Notes: generated by a model not told the origin, from the letters alone. Counted from the first letter of the stretch, positions 1-8,634 are shown. The stretch: DNA of 64,000 nucleotides from Collinsella tanakaei (GCF_016900375.1 NZ_JACJKB010000007.1:1-64000); one strand, 5' to 3'. Numbers and translations: made by a program.

Positions 1-26
1 AATAACCCCTGTCCCGATTTCACGCG

Positions 27-113
27 GTGGCGCCTCCCGGCTGCGTCCCCAGAGAGGCCAGCCCGCCCGCGGCGCCGGGTGTCCGAAAACATCTCCGTCC
101 TGAAAGCGGACAC
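27..113. repeat. Single arm of a long inverted-repeat element
   Basis: This stretch matches the right arm of the 240-bp inverted repeat at 16617-16856: the same order of GGCGCCTCCCGGCT, CGTCCCCAGAGAGGCCAG, GGCGCCGGGTG and ATCTCCGTCCTGAAAG, with scattered substitutions. It ends 2 bp from the stop codon of the dhaM-like gene at 115. The partner arm, if present, would lie left of the window. The position directly after a gene end suggests a terminator-like or REP/MITE-like role (inference). Confidence 0.7.
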
Positions 114-114
114 G

Positions 115-495
115 CTAGAACTTGCGAAGGTGGGAAAGCGACTTCAACGATTCGGTGATGGCATCCCGACCGATGCCCGCCTGGGCCTGGACCGTCGCCT
201 CGACGGCACCTTCCACGAAGGGGCAATCGACCATGCACACCAGCGGATCGGCGCGATCGTCGAGCACCATCTTGACCACCTGCGCCGCAGCGCCGAGGTC
301 GACGAGGATCAGCACGCCATCGGCACCGTGCACCGCATCGATCGCAGCGCTGACCACACCGTAACTTGTGCCAAAAGAACCGTCGGGCATGCCGCCCGCG
401 ACAGCGACGGGCGCATCGGGCGCAACGACCCGCGTGTAATCGCGCAGCGCCTCAGCAAGCGCCCGCGAGTGCGAAGCAAGCACAATGCCAACCAT
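115..495 (-). CDS. dhaM: PTS-dependent dihydroxyacetone kinase phosphotransferase subunit DhaM (paralogue 1)
   Basis: This 126-residue protein has the fold signature of the mannose-type EIIA domain of DhaM. That subunit takes phosphate from HPr and rephosphorylates the ADP held by DhaL, so that dihydroxyacetone can be phosphorylated in the cytoplasm. The phospho-acceptor His is expected in the N-terminal VLASHSRAL motif, and VDCPFVEGAVEAT follows later as in the family. It is a bare EIIA domain without the HPr and EI extensions of the E. coli protein. The start at 495 is chosen because homology begins at MVGIVLASHS; the frame is open further upstream but that part is not DhaM-like. A second, similar copy lies at 2136-2516 next to the kinase gene. 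This copy is separated from it by two plus-strand genes, so it may be a duplicate with another partner. Confidence 0.88.
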   Translation of the reverse strand: MVGIVLASHSRALAEALRDYTRVVAPDAPVAVAGGMPDGSFGTSYGVVSAAIDAVHGADGVLILVDLGAAAQVVKMVLDDRADPLVCMVDCPFVEGAVEATVQAQAGIGRDAITESLKSLSHLRKF

Positions 496-818
496 CGAGT
501 CCCCCTGTATTACTCGAATAACGAGCACATGGTACCCAAATCGACACCGCGCAAACATGCGCAGCAGGGCGCGCATCGCCCGAAGGTAGGCTATGGCGGG
601 GGATGGGTATCGCAAAATGCGAGACTCGCTGCGCCCGCCGCCGACGGATGCCGTTCACCGAACATTGAAGCGCGCTCTTGACGGGATACCAATGTGATAT
701 CACAATGTAATCAACGAGACCGAGAGCGGCTCTCGTCGGGGCCTGCCCTTCCCCGAGGCAATGCAGGGCAGCGTCCGGGCTGTCACGCAAACGCGGACGC
801 GCATCGAAAGGAACTTCC
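496..818. other. Intergenic region between dhaM-like and SPFH genes
   Basis: No gene is visible in this 323-bp divergent region. It must hold the promoters of both flanking genes. The only clear signal is the palindrome at 693-704, described separately. An AAAGGAA ribosome site precedes the SPFH start. Confidence 0.5.
678..712 (+). promoter_or_regulatory. Candidate promoter with overlapping palindromic operator
   Basis: A TTGACG hexamer at 678-683 lies 17 bp before CACAAT, a poor -10 match. A perfect 12-bp palindrome, TGTGATATCACA (693-704), overlaps the spacer. This arrangement suggests a repressible promoter for the SPFH gene, or a shared operator for the divergent pair. It is judged by eye only. 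Confidence 0.35.
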
Positions 819-1853
819 ATGAGCGTGGAAAAGCAGATCAAGGCCAAGTCCGGTTGGGGCATGCTCGCCGTTGTCTGCGCGGCATTCGTCATCATCATCG
901 CCGCATTCATCTGGAGCGTCATGGGGCTTGCCGGCGCCGACGAGGCCGGAGTCCCCATCAACCCGCTGCACGGCTGGGGCCTGGGCCTCAGCATCGTCGC
1001 CTTCTGCCTGATTTGGATCCCCGTCAGCGGCTTCTTTACGCTGCAGCCCGGTCAGGCGCGCGTGTGCATCCTGTTCGGCGACTACAAGGGCACGGTGCGC
1101 GACGGCGGCTTCCGCTGGGCCAACCCGTTCTACAGCCGTTCGATGGGCTCCAACGCCTCGGCCGAAGACGCCACCGCCGAGGTGCTCTCCAAGTCGAGCC
1201 TGTCGATCGGCAAGCAGATCAGCGTCGCCGCCAAGGCGTCCAGCAACCTGTCCACGAAGGTGAGCGTGCGCGCCCGCACCCTGAACGGCGAGATCCTGAA
1301 GGTCAACGACAAGATGGGCAACCCCATCGAAATCGCCAACGTCGTGGTGTGGCATGTGGAGGACACCGCCAAGGCCCTGTTCGACGTGGACAACTACGAG
1401 CAGTTCGTGGCCACGCAGGCCGAAACGGCGCTGCGCCACGTGGCGAGCATCTACGCCTACGACCACCTGGAGGACAACTCCGATGACGCCAGCGCCATCA
1501 CGCTTCGCTCCAACATCGAGGAGGTCTCCGAGGCCCTCAAGCGCGAGCTCACCCAGCGTCTGGCACCTGCCGGCGTGACCGTGGACGACGCGCGCCTGAC
1601 GCATCTGGCCTACGCGCCCGAGATCGCCCAGGCGATGCTCCGCCGCCAGCAGGCCGAAGCCGTCATCGCCGCGCGCAAGAAGATCGTCGAGGGCGCGGTC
1701 TCCATGGTCGACATGGCCGTGAAGGAGCTCGCCGACGGCGGCACCATCGAACTCGACGAGGAGCGCAAGGCGCAGATGGCCTCGAACCTCATGGTCGTGC
1801 TGTGCGGCGAATCCGAGGCGCACCCGGTGCTCAACACGAGCTCGATCTACTAA
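819..1853 (+). CDS. SPFH/band-7 domain membrane protein
   Basis: This 344-residue protein has two N-terminal hydrophobic segments (about residues 13-35 and 52-72), then a stomatin/prohibitin/flotillin (SPFH) domain starting near FFTLQPGQARVCILFGDY. A charged, helix-rich tail with repeated Ala/Glu/Lys follows (about 230-344). Members of this family assemble into membrane-anchored rings or scaffolds that organise membrane proteins and proteases; the specific client here is unknown. The start is supported by AAAGGAA at the right distance. A small DNA-binding-like gene follows after 68 bp on the same strand and is probably cotranscribed. No NfeD partner is visible next to it. Confidence 0.85.
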   Translation: MSVEKQIKAKSGWGMLAVVCAAFVIIIAAFIWSVMGLAGADEAGVPINPLHGWGLGLSIVAFCLIWIPVSGFFTLQPGQARVCILFGDYKGTVRDGGFRWANPFYSRSMGSNASAEDATAEVLSKSSLSIGKQISVAAKASSNLSTKVSVRARTLNGEILKVNDKMGNPIEIANVVVWHVEDTAKALFDVDNYEQFVATQAETALRHVASIYAYDHLEDNSDDASAITLRSNIEEVSEALKRELTQRLAPAGVTVDDARLTHLAYAPEIAQAMLRRQQAEAVIAARKKIVEGAVSMVDMAVKELADGGTIELDEERKAQMASNLMVVLCGESEAHPVLNTSSIY

Positions 1854-1921
1854 ACGAGATACACTGAAGACGGGAGGTGCAGCCGCTCCTCCCGTCTGTT
1901 CCCACTAACGCAGGTGACCCT

Positions 1922-2101
1922 ATGGCACGCAAGCAGTACCCACTCCGCATCGATCCCGCCATATGGGAGGCGGTCCAGCGCTGGGCCGACGACGAGATGC
2001 GCAGCGCGAACGGCCAGGTGGAGTGGATCTTGCGCGATGCGCTCAAGCGTGCCGGGCGCCTACCGAAAAAGGAACGGCAGAAAGCCGATACCGAAGATTG
2101 A
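1922..2101 (+). CDS. Small Arc/CopG-like (ribbon-helix-helix) protein
   Basis: This 59-residue basic protein begins MARKQYPLRIDPAIWEAV and continues with an amphipathic helical region (WADDEMRSANGQVEWILRDA). That is the beta-helix-helix layout of Arc/MetJ/CopG-type DNA-binding proteins, which dimerise on operator DNA. The start at 1922 is preceded by AGGTGA; an in-frame earlier start at 1877 would add residues unlike the family. No toxin gene is visible beside it, so it is more likely a stand-alone regulator or a partner of the upstream SPFH gene than a toxin-antitoxin antitoxin. Its target is not known. Confidence 0.7.
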   Translation: MARKQYPLRIDPAIWEAVQRWADDEMRSANGQVEWILRDALKRAGRLPKKERQKADTED

Positions 2102-2102
2102 G

Positions 2103-2134
2103 AAGAGCCGAGGGAGTTCGCCCCTCGGCTCTTT
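2103..2134. terminator. Bidirectional terminator between convergent genes
   Basis: AAGAGCCGAGGG and CCCCTCGGCTCTTT form a GC-rich hairpin with a short loop and a T-run on the plus strand. It sits between the stops of the plus-strand small regulator (2101) and the minus-strand dhaM (2136). Confidence 0.85.
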
Positions 2135-2135
2135 G

Positions 2136-2516
2136 CTAAAGCTTGCTCTTTGACCTCAGCGCCGCCAGGCCTTCGACGATCGACGCGATGTCGGCACCGG
2201 CCTGTGCTCGAACCGTCGCCTCGATGGCGCCCTCAACGAAGGGGCAATCGGCCAGGCGGACGTCGTCGCGCCCAAGATCCTCAAGCACCATCTTTGTCGT
2301 GAGCACCGAGGAACCCAAGTCGACGATCACCACGACGCCATCGGAGCCCGAAACCTCGCCGATCGCGCGCTCGATGGCCTCGTAGCTCGTGCCGAACGAG
2401 CCGTCCTCGAGCCCGCCCGCGACGGCGACGGGTGCCTCGGGCGCCATCAGCTTCACGAGCTCGGCGAGCGCGTCGACCAACGCTTTGGAATGCGAAACCA
2501 GCACCGTTCCTACCAT
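2136..2516 (-). CDS. dhaM: PTS-dependent dihydroxyacetone kinase phosphotransferase subunit DhaM (paralogue 2)
   Basis: This is a 126-residue EIIA-type DhaM with the expected active-site His in VLVSHSKAL and the family motif LADCPFVEGAIEATV. It lies 18 bp downstream of the fused dhaKL kinase on the same strand, so the two are almost certainly one operon. The protein would pass phosphate from the PTS to the DhaL domain. As with the copy at 115-495, no HPr or EI domain is attached. Presence of a DhaM argues that the kinase is PTS-driven, although the kinase is fused in the manner typical of ATP-dependent enzymes. Confidence 0.92.
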   Translation of the reverse strand: MVGTVLVSHSKALVDALAELVKLMAPEAPVAVAGGLEDGSFGTSYEAIERAIGEVSGSDGVVVIVDLGSSVLTTKMVLEDLGRDDVRLADCPFVEGAIEATVRAQAGADIASIVEGLAALRSKSKL

Positions 2517-2534
2517 GGATATCCTCCCAACGAA

Positions 2535-4277
2535 TCATTCCGTCGCACAGGTGCGAACCTCGCGTTCGCACCGCGCGATCGCCGCCATGATATAGGCGAA
2601 CGAGGTCGCTCCCGGGTCCTTGTGCCCCACCGAGCGCTTGCCCAGGTAACTCGCCCTGCCCTTGCGCGCCACCAGCGGGATGGTGGCCTCGGCCCCATCC
2701 GCCGCGGCGCGCGCCGCCGCCTCGAGCGCCTCGGCGCCGGAGATGCCCCGATCAAGCGAGTCCTCGAGCGAGCGAAGCGCCGGCACCATCGCGTCGAGCA
2801 TCGTCTTGTCGCCCGGAGCGCCGCCCGCGAGCTCCTCGATGCCCGCGATGCCGCTCTTCAGGCCCCGCGCGAACTCCGCCAGCGAGATCTTCTGGCAACC
2901 CTTGAACTCGCGCGCCATCTTGCGCATGAGCGTGCCGTAGAGCGGGCCCGATGAGCCGCCTACCTTGGAGATGATGGTCATGGCGGCCTTGTTCACGAGC
3001 GTCGACGCGTCGGCTCCGGCAAGTGCGGGCAACTGCTCGCGCACCGCGTCGAAGCCGCGCGCCATGTTGATGCCGTGATCGGAGTCGCCAATCGGCATAT
3101 CGAGCTCCGTGAGCTCGTCTTTGTGGGCATCCATCGCATCGGCGATGGCGTGGAGCGCGCGGGCGACGAGCGCAGCGGAGGGGTCGGCAGATGGCGCGGC
3201 ATCGGTCGGAGCGAGCGGCTCCACGGCGGCAGCACTCGCATTGACCGCAGGGGCCGCGACCTGCGGCTCTGCAGCTGCGGGTGCATCGCCCTCCGTCCAC
3301 GCGACGGCATGCGCCGGCGCGCCGAGCAGCCCCTCGAGCTCCTCGTCGAGCCTGAGCAGGGTGATCGAGAACCCACGCATCTCGAGCGATGTCATGAGCG
3401 GCCCCATATACGTGCGCGCGACCGCGATGCCGCGCTCGGCCAGCACATCGTGCGCGCGGTTGGCCACGATAGCGAGCTCGTAGGGCGGTGTGCCGCCCGC
3501 GCCGTTGACCATGAGCGCCACGCGCGATCCGGCATAATCCAGATCCCCGAGGATCGCAGCGAGGATCTCATCGACCATAGCATCGGCTGGCTCCATCGCG
3601 GCGTGGCGCACGCCCGGCTCGCCATGGATGCCCACGCCCATCTCCATCTCGTCGTCCGCCAAGGTGAAGCCCGGCTTTCCCGCCGCCGGCACGGTGCACG
3701 GCTCGATAGCCACGCCCATGGTGCGCACGTTGGCGATAACCTTCTCGGCCACACGCTTCACCTCGGCGAGGCTCTCCCCCGCCTCGGCGGCAGCGCCGGC
3801 GCATTTGTGCACGAAGCAGGTACCCGCCACGCCGCGGCGGCCCACGGTGAACGACGAGTCCTTCACGGCAACGTCGTCATCGACCACCACGTAGTCGATA
3901 TCGACACCGGCGTCGCGCGCCGTCTCGGCGGCCATCTTGAAATTGACCACGTCGCCCGTGTAGTTCTTGATGACCAGCAGCACGCCGGTCGACCCCGGGG
4001 CGACCGCCTCGATGGCGGCCTCGACGCGGTCGACAGCAGGCGAGGTGTAGATGGCACCGCCCACAGCGGCATCGAGCATGCCGTAACCGACATAACCCAG
4101 GTGCGCCGGCTCGTGACCCATGCCGCCGCCCGAGACGAGGGCGACCTTTCCCGCCTTGCGCTGAGCGCGCACCACGATGTCGTCCGCCGCCTTGGCGATA
4201 ATCGTCGGGTATGCCTTGACGTATCCGTCGACCACCTGGCGCTCGACGTCCTGCGGGCTGTTGATGAACTTCTTCAT
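2535..4277 (-). CDS. dhaKL: Fused dihydroxyacetone kinase DhaK-DhaL
   Basis: This 580-residue protein has a DhaK domain at about 1-325 and a DhaL domain at about 370-580. DhaK features visible are GGMGHEPAHLGYVG, NYTGDVVNF and GVGIHGEPG; the His of the last motif (about residue 218) is the expected covalent anchor for the substrate carbonyl. DhaL carries LDMPIGDSDHGINMARGF, whose Asp residues bind Mg-nucleotide. An Ala/Pro-rich linker of about 45 residues joins them. It phosphorylates dihydroxyacetone to dihydroxyacetone phosphate. The start at 4277 is set by an AGGAG ribosome site and by MKKFINSP, a typical DhaK beginning; the frame is open further upstream without homology. Fused K-L kinases usually use ATP, yet dhaM lies directly downstream, so the phosphate donor is uncertain. 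Confidence 0.93.
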   Translation of the reverse strand: MKKFINSPQDVERQVVDGYVKAYPTIIAKAADDIVVRAQRKAGKVALVSGGGMGHEPAHLGYVGYGMLDAAVGGAIYTSPAVDRVEAAIEAVAPGSTGVLLVIKNYTGDVVNFKMAAETARDAGVDIDYVVVDDDVAVKDSSFTVGRRGVAGTCFVHKCAGAAAEAGESLAEVKRVAEKVIANVRTMGVAIEPCTVPAAGKPGFTLADDEMEMGVGIHGEPGVRHAAMEPADAMVDEILAAILGDLDYAGSRVALMVNGAGGTPPYELAIVANRAHDVLAERGIAVARTYMGPLMTSLEMRGFSITLLRLDEELEGLLGAPAHAVAWTEGDAPAAAEPQVAAPAVNASAAAVEPLAPTDAAPSADPSAALVARALHAIADAMDAHKDELTELDMPIGDSDHGINMARGFDAVREQLPALAGADASTLVNKAAMTIISKVGGSSGPLYGTLMRKMAREFKGCQKISLAEFARGLKSGIAGIEELAGGAPGDKTMLDAMVPALRSLEDSLDRGISGAEALEAAARAAADGAEATIPLVARKGRASYLGKRSVGHKDPGATSFAYIMAAIARCEREVRTCATE

Positions 4278-4552
4278 GACGCTGGCTCCTTGCCTATCGG
4301 TCCAACCGTCTTCCAAGGGTTGGCGCCGCGCGCCGCCCCTGTACCTCATTATCCCCCGGCCCGCTCGCCATGAATCGCACACAGCCAGGACCGCTCGGGG
4401 GCGAAAACACCCCGCCTGCGACACGGAATCAACCTTAATCAGTTCTTCAGACTATCCCGCATGCCCTGAGGTACATTCTTAAGCGGCGCATGAAAACGAC
4501 CGTCGGAAGCGCCCGCGTCGCGCGCCGACAACGCTGAATAGGAGATGATCGC

Positions 4553-4786
4553 ATGCGCGCTACCAAGAGGAAGAAAGAAGACCCTCACCTCGCCAAGACC
4601 GCCGGCACGACCGCGCCGACCAAGTCTATCGCCCGTCGCCCCAAGCGCTCCAAGGACCAGCGACTCAACCTGAAGCGCAGCTACGAGGCATTTCTCGAGG
4701 CAGCCAAGAAGGCAGGCGACGCCGCGGCGAGCATCCCCTCGCCCTCCGAGACCTGGCCGGCACGCCCCTACGCCGCATCGGTGTAG
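4553..4786 (+). CDS. Small basic hypothetical protein
   Basis: This is a 77-residue, lysine- and arginine-rich protein with no family I recognise. The first half is strongly basic and low in structure; residues about 36-60 (DQRLNLKRSYEAFLEAAKK) could form an amphipathic helix. It has a good ribosome site (AGGAG 8 bp before ATG) and its own terminator, which supports a real, separately transcribed gene. Nucleic-acid binding is possible from composition alone, but this is only inference. Confidence 0.65.
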   Translation: MRATKRKKEDPHLAKTAGTTAPTKSIARRPKRSKDQRLNLKRSYEAFLEAAKKAGDAAASIPSPSETWPARPYAASV

Positions 4787-4814
4787 CGGGCCGGCACTCC
4801 ATCATTTCTGGCGA

Positions 4815-4854
4815 CTCCCCCGTGCTCCGCATTCCGCGGGGCACGGGGCTTTTT
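4815..4854 (+). terminator. Rho-independent terminator
   Basis: CCCCGTGCTCCGC pairs with GCGGGGCACGGGG, followed by CTTTTT on the plus strand. It ends the small gene at 4553-4786 and lies before the convergent lipoprotein gene. Confidence 0.85.
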
Positions 4855-4939
4855 CATGCCGCTTGCTCGCAAAGCGCGGCGCTTCGGTCAGACAATCGGC
4901 TCCGGCGGCGGGAAAGCATCCGCTCTCCGCGACTCAGCC

Positions 4940-5332
4940 CTACAGGGCGTCCATGGCGCGCTGAACGGCATCCGGCATCTCGTCGTAGGAGATTTCCTCC
5001 CACGAAATCATGCCCCGCAAAAACGCCGCATCGAATCGCAGATACGCATCGTCCTGCAGCAAGCGGGCGGTCCGGAATATCACGGTCGTCTCCGCCCCCT
5101 CTTCGCTCCACGCGGCAAGCTCGTAGCGATACGGCATGTCGGAATCGTCCGATTCGTCCTCGATGACGCAGTCGTTGTCCACCCGCAGGTAATAGGCCGC
5201 TCCTCCAAGCGGGGCCTCGGCGGCGATATCGCCCATCTCGTCGGTGAACTGCGACATGAATCCCTGCGCGCCGCACCCGGACAGGCAAGCGATGCCCGCG
5301 CAGAGCATCAAGATGACAAGCAAACGTCTCAT
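4940..5332 (-). CDS. YxeA-family lipoprotein
   Basis: This 130-residue protein starts with a lipoprotein signal peptide: two Arg, a hydrophobic core and the lipobox LSGC (Cys about residue 20). The rest matches the YxeA (DUF1093) pattern: an AAYYLRV strand, YELAAWSEEG, then ILRT/LLQDDAYLRF-like and a final EEISYDEMPDAV. Such small secreted proteins commonly accompany peptide-exporting or bacitracin-type ABC transporters; their biochemical role is unknown. It is the last gene of a five-gene operon with the ABC permease and ATPase, 7 bp after a membrane microprotein gene. Confidence 0.75.
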   Translation of the reverse strand: MRRLLVILMLCAGIACLSGCGAQGFMSQFTDEMGDIAAEAPLGGAAYYLRVDNDCVIEDESDDSDMPYRYELAAWSEEGAETTVIFRTARLLQDDAYLRFDAAFLRGMISWEEISYDEMPDAVQRAMDAL

Positions 5333-5339
5333 CGTGCAC

Positions 5340-5474
5340 CTACCCGCGCGGACGGCGCCACAGGCGCGCGATCAGATAAGCCACGGCAATCACTGCGAGC
5401 CATCCTGCCAGCGGAAGCCAGGTATCGGTCACGCTCTGCACAACGGCATCCCAGTTGATATGTTCAGGAATCAT
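5340..5474 (-). CDS. Membrane microprotein (44 aa) of the ABC transporter operon
   Basis: Reading the minus strand from ATG at 5474 gives 44 residues: MIPEHINWDAVVQSV, a single hydrophobic helix (WLPLAGWLAVIAVAYLIA) and a short Arg-rich cytoplasmic tail. A strong ribosome site, GGGAGG, lies 5 bp before the start, and the next gene begins 7 bp after the stop. No homologue is known to me. A role as a small subunit or assembly factor of the adjacent transporter is inferred from position only. Confidence 0.7.
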   Translation of the reverse strand: MIPEHINWDAVVQSVTDTWLPLAGWLAVIAVAYLIARLWRRPRG

Positions 5475-5507
5475 CTTTCCTCCCTTTGTTCCAGCAAAAC
5501 GCATGCG

Positions 5508-5536
5508 GCCCGCCGGCGATGCCGACGGGCCGCTGC
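5508..5536 (-). terminator. Possible intra-operon hairpin (attenuator)
   Basis: GCGGCCCG and CGGGCCGC form a stem between the permease stop (5544) and the 44-residue gene (5474). On the minus strand only a short TTTT follows. It could act as a partial terminator that lowers expression of the two downstream genes, or as an mRNA-stabilising hairpin. Confidence 0.4.
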
Positions 5537-5543
5537 TGCGTCC

Positions 5544-7748
5544 TTAGCCGACGTGCCGCGCACGCACGGCATCGCGTACGATGCCTTTGCTCATGAGATA
5601 GGTCACGCAGAAGTACCCGCCATAGGCGATCACGAAGATGAGCGCCGTAAAGCCGACCATCCCGCCGATGGTGAGGCCGCCGAACAGCTCGATCAAATCG
5701 ACGATCACGGACAGCGCCACCGCGGAGTGGGCGATGCCCACGACCACCGGGAAGATGAAGAAGATCGTCTGCTGCGTGAGCACCGAATGCGCGATCTCGC
5801 GCGTGGAGGTTCCGAGCTCGGAGAGGATCCGGTAGTTCTTGCCGGCGTCGGATACGCCGGACAGCTGCTGGATCGTGAGAATCGCCGCACAGGCGACCAC
5901 GAGCACGAAGCCGATGTAGATAGCCAGGTAGCTGATCAGGCCGTTCATGGAGTTCACGCTCTCGTAGGTCGTGCTACGGGTGGCCTCGGTACCCCAACCG
6001 CCCACGATGTTGCCGGCGCCATCGGTCACATCGTTGTAGCGGCGATCGGCGTTCAGGTACGCATCGGATGCCGGGTCATCGGGGCCCGCGGCGTAGTTGA
6101 CCAGCAGATAGCTCGTATACGGAGGCAGATCGAGCGCGTCGAGCACCTCATCGGGCACCACGAGGGTGCCGGAGTTCATGCCCATCATGGAGTTCACGAA
6201 CACGCTCGCGTCCTCGTTTACCCGGGCCTGCACCGGATGCAGCTTGAAGCCACCGACATCCAGCTCGACGTCCTGCTCCAGCACCGCGTCGTACACGTCG
6301 GTCACGGTTGCGCCCATATCGGACAGCAGCGTGTAGCCATCGGCCGCCACATCGAGGGGCTCCATCCCGCGAAACGCCAGGTACTCGTTATAGTTGCTCG
6401 CCGAGATCACCTGCAGGCCGAGCGTATCGACATCCGAGCTCTCCGTGCCCGCGGGCAGTGGCATGCCCACCGCGTCGCACAGGCCCTTGAGCGTGACCAG
6501 CGGCGCATCGGCGCCGCGCGGCGTGGAATCGTAGGCGTCGACCTGCACATACGAGCCCGTGATGGATGCCAGGTCGAAGGGCTGCGCATCGGGCGTGTCG
6601 GCATACAGCGTCTGGTTCGCGCTCATCGCCATGAGGTCCACCGGCTCGGTGGGCGCGGCAAAGGTCACGCCGCCCTCTCCCCCGCTGATGGTGGGATCGG
6701 CATTCCACTCGTCGGCGATCTTCTGGCTGTAATACATGATGGACGTCGTGTAGTCGACCGGCGTGCCGCGCTCGACCGTGGAATCCATGACGCTCGCAAG
6801 CGACATGCCCGTGGTCACCGAGGTGATGGCCAAAAACAGGATCATCGCGATGACCGCCATGGAAAAGCTCACCGTGTTCACCTTGGCGGAAAGCTGACGC
6901 ATGGTGACCATGTTGAGCCCGCGCCAGTACAGGCCGCGTGCCCCCTGCAGCACCTTGAGCAGAAAGCCTGAAAGCCCGAAGAAGAACAGGATGGTGCCCA
7001 CGATAACGATGCACGTGGTGATAAGGAAAACCCTCATGCCCTCAGGCTGGCCGTCGTAGGGCAGGCCGTCGTGCAGCAGGCGCACATAGGCGACGACGAT
7101 AGCGGCAAGGCCCACCACGAAGATCGCCGCGGAAATCCAGGGGTTTCGCGCCTTGATGGTCTCGTTTTGGCGGCTGGCGCTCATGAGGTCGACGACCTTG
7201 GCGCGCGCCACCACGCGCAGGTTGAACACGAGCGTGACGAGGAAGATCGCCGCCAGGCAGCCGACGGTCATGAGAAGGGCGCTCGGCGAGACGAAGAACC
7301 GGAAGTTGGAGATCTGCGTCTTGAAGAGCGATGCCGTGAAGAACACCATGAGCTGCGAGAGAACGAGACCGAGCGCGATGCCCAAAACGAGCGCCGCGAC
7401 GGACACGAACACGGTCTCGAGCGTCATGACGCGTGCCACCTGCCCGCGGCTCATGCCCAGCACCTGGTAGAGTCCGAATTCCTTCTTGCGCCGCTTCATG
7501 ATGAAGTTGTTGGCGTACACCATGAGAAAGCCCATCACGAAGGCAAGAAAGATCGTCAGGCCGCTGATGATGCCACCGAGCGTCTCGCCCATCCCGGGGT
7601 TCTGCTCGCTCACGCCGGCCATGTCGATCTGCAGCGCGATGGTGTTGAACGCATAGAACACGGTGACGGCAAGCGTGAGGGTGAGCAGGTAGACAAGGTA
7701 GTCGCGGCCCGCCCGGCGCACGTTGCCGAATGCGAGCTTACAGAGCAT
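5544..7748 (-). CDS. FtsX-family ABC transporter permease (BceB-like)
   Basis: This 734-residue membrane protein has about ten hydrophobic segments: seven in the first 315 residues, then an extracellular domain of about 250 residues (roughly 320-585), then three more. This 7+ECD+3 layout is that of BceB/VraG permeases, which recognise cell-wall-active antimicrobial peptides, for resistance or signalling. FtsX-type features are clear in both membrane blocks. The start at 7748 ([14 protein letters not shown]) is preceded by GAGGG and overlaps the ATPase stop by 11 bp, indicating translational coupling. Substrate is unknown. No dedicated BceRS pair is adjacent; the nearest sensor pairs are at 13.4 and 16.9 kb. 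Confidence 0.88.
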   Translation of the reverse strand: MLCKLAFGNVRRAGRDYLVYLLTLTLAVTVFYAFNTIALQIDMAGVSEQNPGMGETLGGIISGLTIFLAFVMGFLMVYANNFIMKRRKKEFGLYQVLGMSRGQVARVMTLETVFVSVAALVLGIALGLVLSQLMVFFTASLFKTQISNFRFFVSPSALLMTVGCLAAIFLVTLVFNLRVVARAKVVDLMSASRQNETIKARNPWISAAIFVVGLAAIVVAYVRLLHDGLPYDGQPEGMRVFLITTCIVIVGTILFFFGLSGFLLKVLQGARGLYWRGLNMVTMRQLSAKVNTVSFSMAVIAMILFLAITSVTTGMSLASVMDSTVERGTPVDYTTSIMYYSQKIADEWNADPTISGGEGGVTFAAPTEPVDLMAMSANQTLYADTPDAQPFDLASITGSYVQVDAYDSTPRGADAPLVTLKGLCDAVGMPLPAGTESSDVDTLGLQVISASNYNEYLAFRGMEPLDVAADGYTLLSDMGATVTDVYDAVLEQDVELDVGGFKLHPVQARVNEDASVFVNSMMGMNSGTLVVPDEVLDALDLPPYTSYLLVNYAAGPDDPASDAYLNADRRYNDVTDGAGNIVGGWGTEATRSTTYESVNSMNGLISYLAIYIGFVLVVACAAILTIQQLSGVSDAGKNYRILSELGTSTREIAHSVLTQQTIFFIFPVVVGIAHSAVALSVIVDLIELFGGLTIGGMVGFTALIFVIAYGGYFCVTYLMSKGIVRDAVRARHVG

Positions 7749-8634
7749 CGGAGCCCTCACCGCCCATCATCGCCACGACCTCCATGATGCGGTTGAAGAA
7801 GTCCTGCCGGCTCGAGGTGCCGCGGCGCAGCTCGGTGAAGATGCGGCCGTCGCGGATGAACAACACGCGCTGTGTATAGCTCGCGGCAAAGCTGTCGTGG
7901 GTGACCATGAGGACGGTCGCCTGGTAGTCGCGGTTCATGGTCTCGAAGCACTCGAGCAGGAGGCGCGCGTTCTTGGAGTCGAGCGCGCCGGTGGGCTCGT
8001 CGGCCATGATGATGGCCGGGTTGGTCACCAGGGCGCGGGCGGCGGCGACGCGCTGCTGCTGGCCGCCGGACATCTGGTAGGGATACTTGTCGAGCACACC
8101 CGAGATCGACAGGCGCGCCGCCACGTCCTCGACGCGCACGAGCGCCTCGGAGGCGGGCACGCGGCTGATGGTGAGCGGCAGCGCGATGTTCTCGCGCGCG
8201 GTCAGCGTGTCGAGCAGGTTGGAATCCTGGAAGATGAAACCGAGTTGCTCGCGGCGAAACCGCGTGAGCTTTGCCGGCTTCATCGCCGTGACGTCGGCAC
8301 CGTCGATGTAGACGTTTCCGCTGGTGACCGCATCGATGGTCGAAATGCAGTTGAGCAGGGTCGACTTGCCCGAGCCCGACGCGCCCATGATGCCCACGAA
8401 CTCGCCGCGCATCACCGTGAACGAGACGTCGGCGAGCGCGCGGGTCACGTTGTTGCGCGCGCCGTACACCTTCTCGACATGGCGCACGTCGAGTACGGGA
8501 GCGACCGCCCGCGTTGCCGGTGCCGGCGAGGACGGAACGGTGGGGTTCGGAATGGTCATGTGCACGCGCGAGGCGGCGCCTCCCGCAACCTGCGCGGGCT
8601 TTGCGCTGTGCGCGCCGATGTTGTGCTGGTCCAT
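7738..8634 (-). CDS. ABC transporter ATP-binding protein (BceA/MacB type)
   Basis: This 298-residue ATPase has Walker [14 protein letters not shown]-loop [10 protein letters not shown], signature [15 protein letters not shown] and Walker [13 protein letters not shown], so all catalytic motifs are intact. About 45 residues, rich in Ala/Pro/Thr, precede the ABC domain, longer than usual for the family. It powers the permease encoded downstream, with which it overlaps. The start at 8634 is supported by AAAGGA; the frame stays open upstream without a ribosome site. Confidence 0.92.
   Translation of the reverse strand: MDQHNIGAHSAKPAQVAGGAASRVHMTIPNPTVPSSPAPATRAVAPVLDVRHVEKVYGARNNVTRALADVSFTVMRGEFVGIMGASGSGKSTLLNCISTIDAVTSGNVYIDGADVTAMKPAKLTRFRREQLGFIFQDSNLLDTLTARENIALPLTISRVPASEALVRVEDVAARLSISGVLDKYPYQMSGGQQQRVAAARALVTNPAIIMADEPTGALDSKNARLLLECFETMNRDYQATVLMVTHDSFAASYTQRVLFIRDGRIFTELRRGTSSRQDFFNRIMEVVAMMGGEGSDAL

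Noticed and set aside
1922-2101. Toxin-antitoxin antitoxin
   Set aside because: No toxin-like gene (RelE, HicA, PIN) is on either side; the neighbour is an SPFH protein and then a terminator.
3075-4373. Plus-strand open frame of 432 codons opposite dhaKL
   Set aside because: Arg/His-rich antisense product with no recognisable domain.
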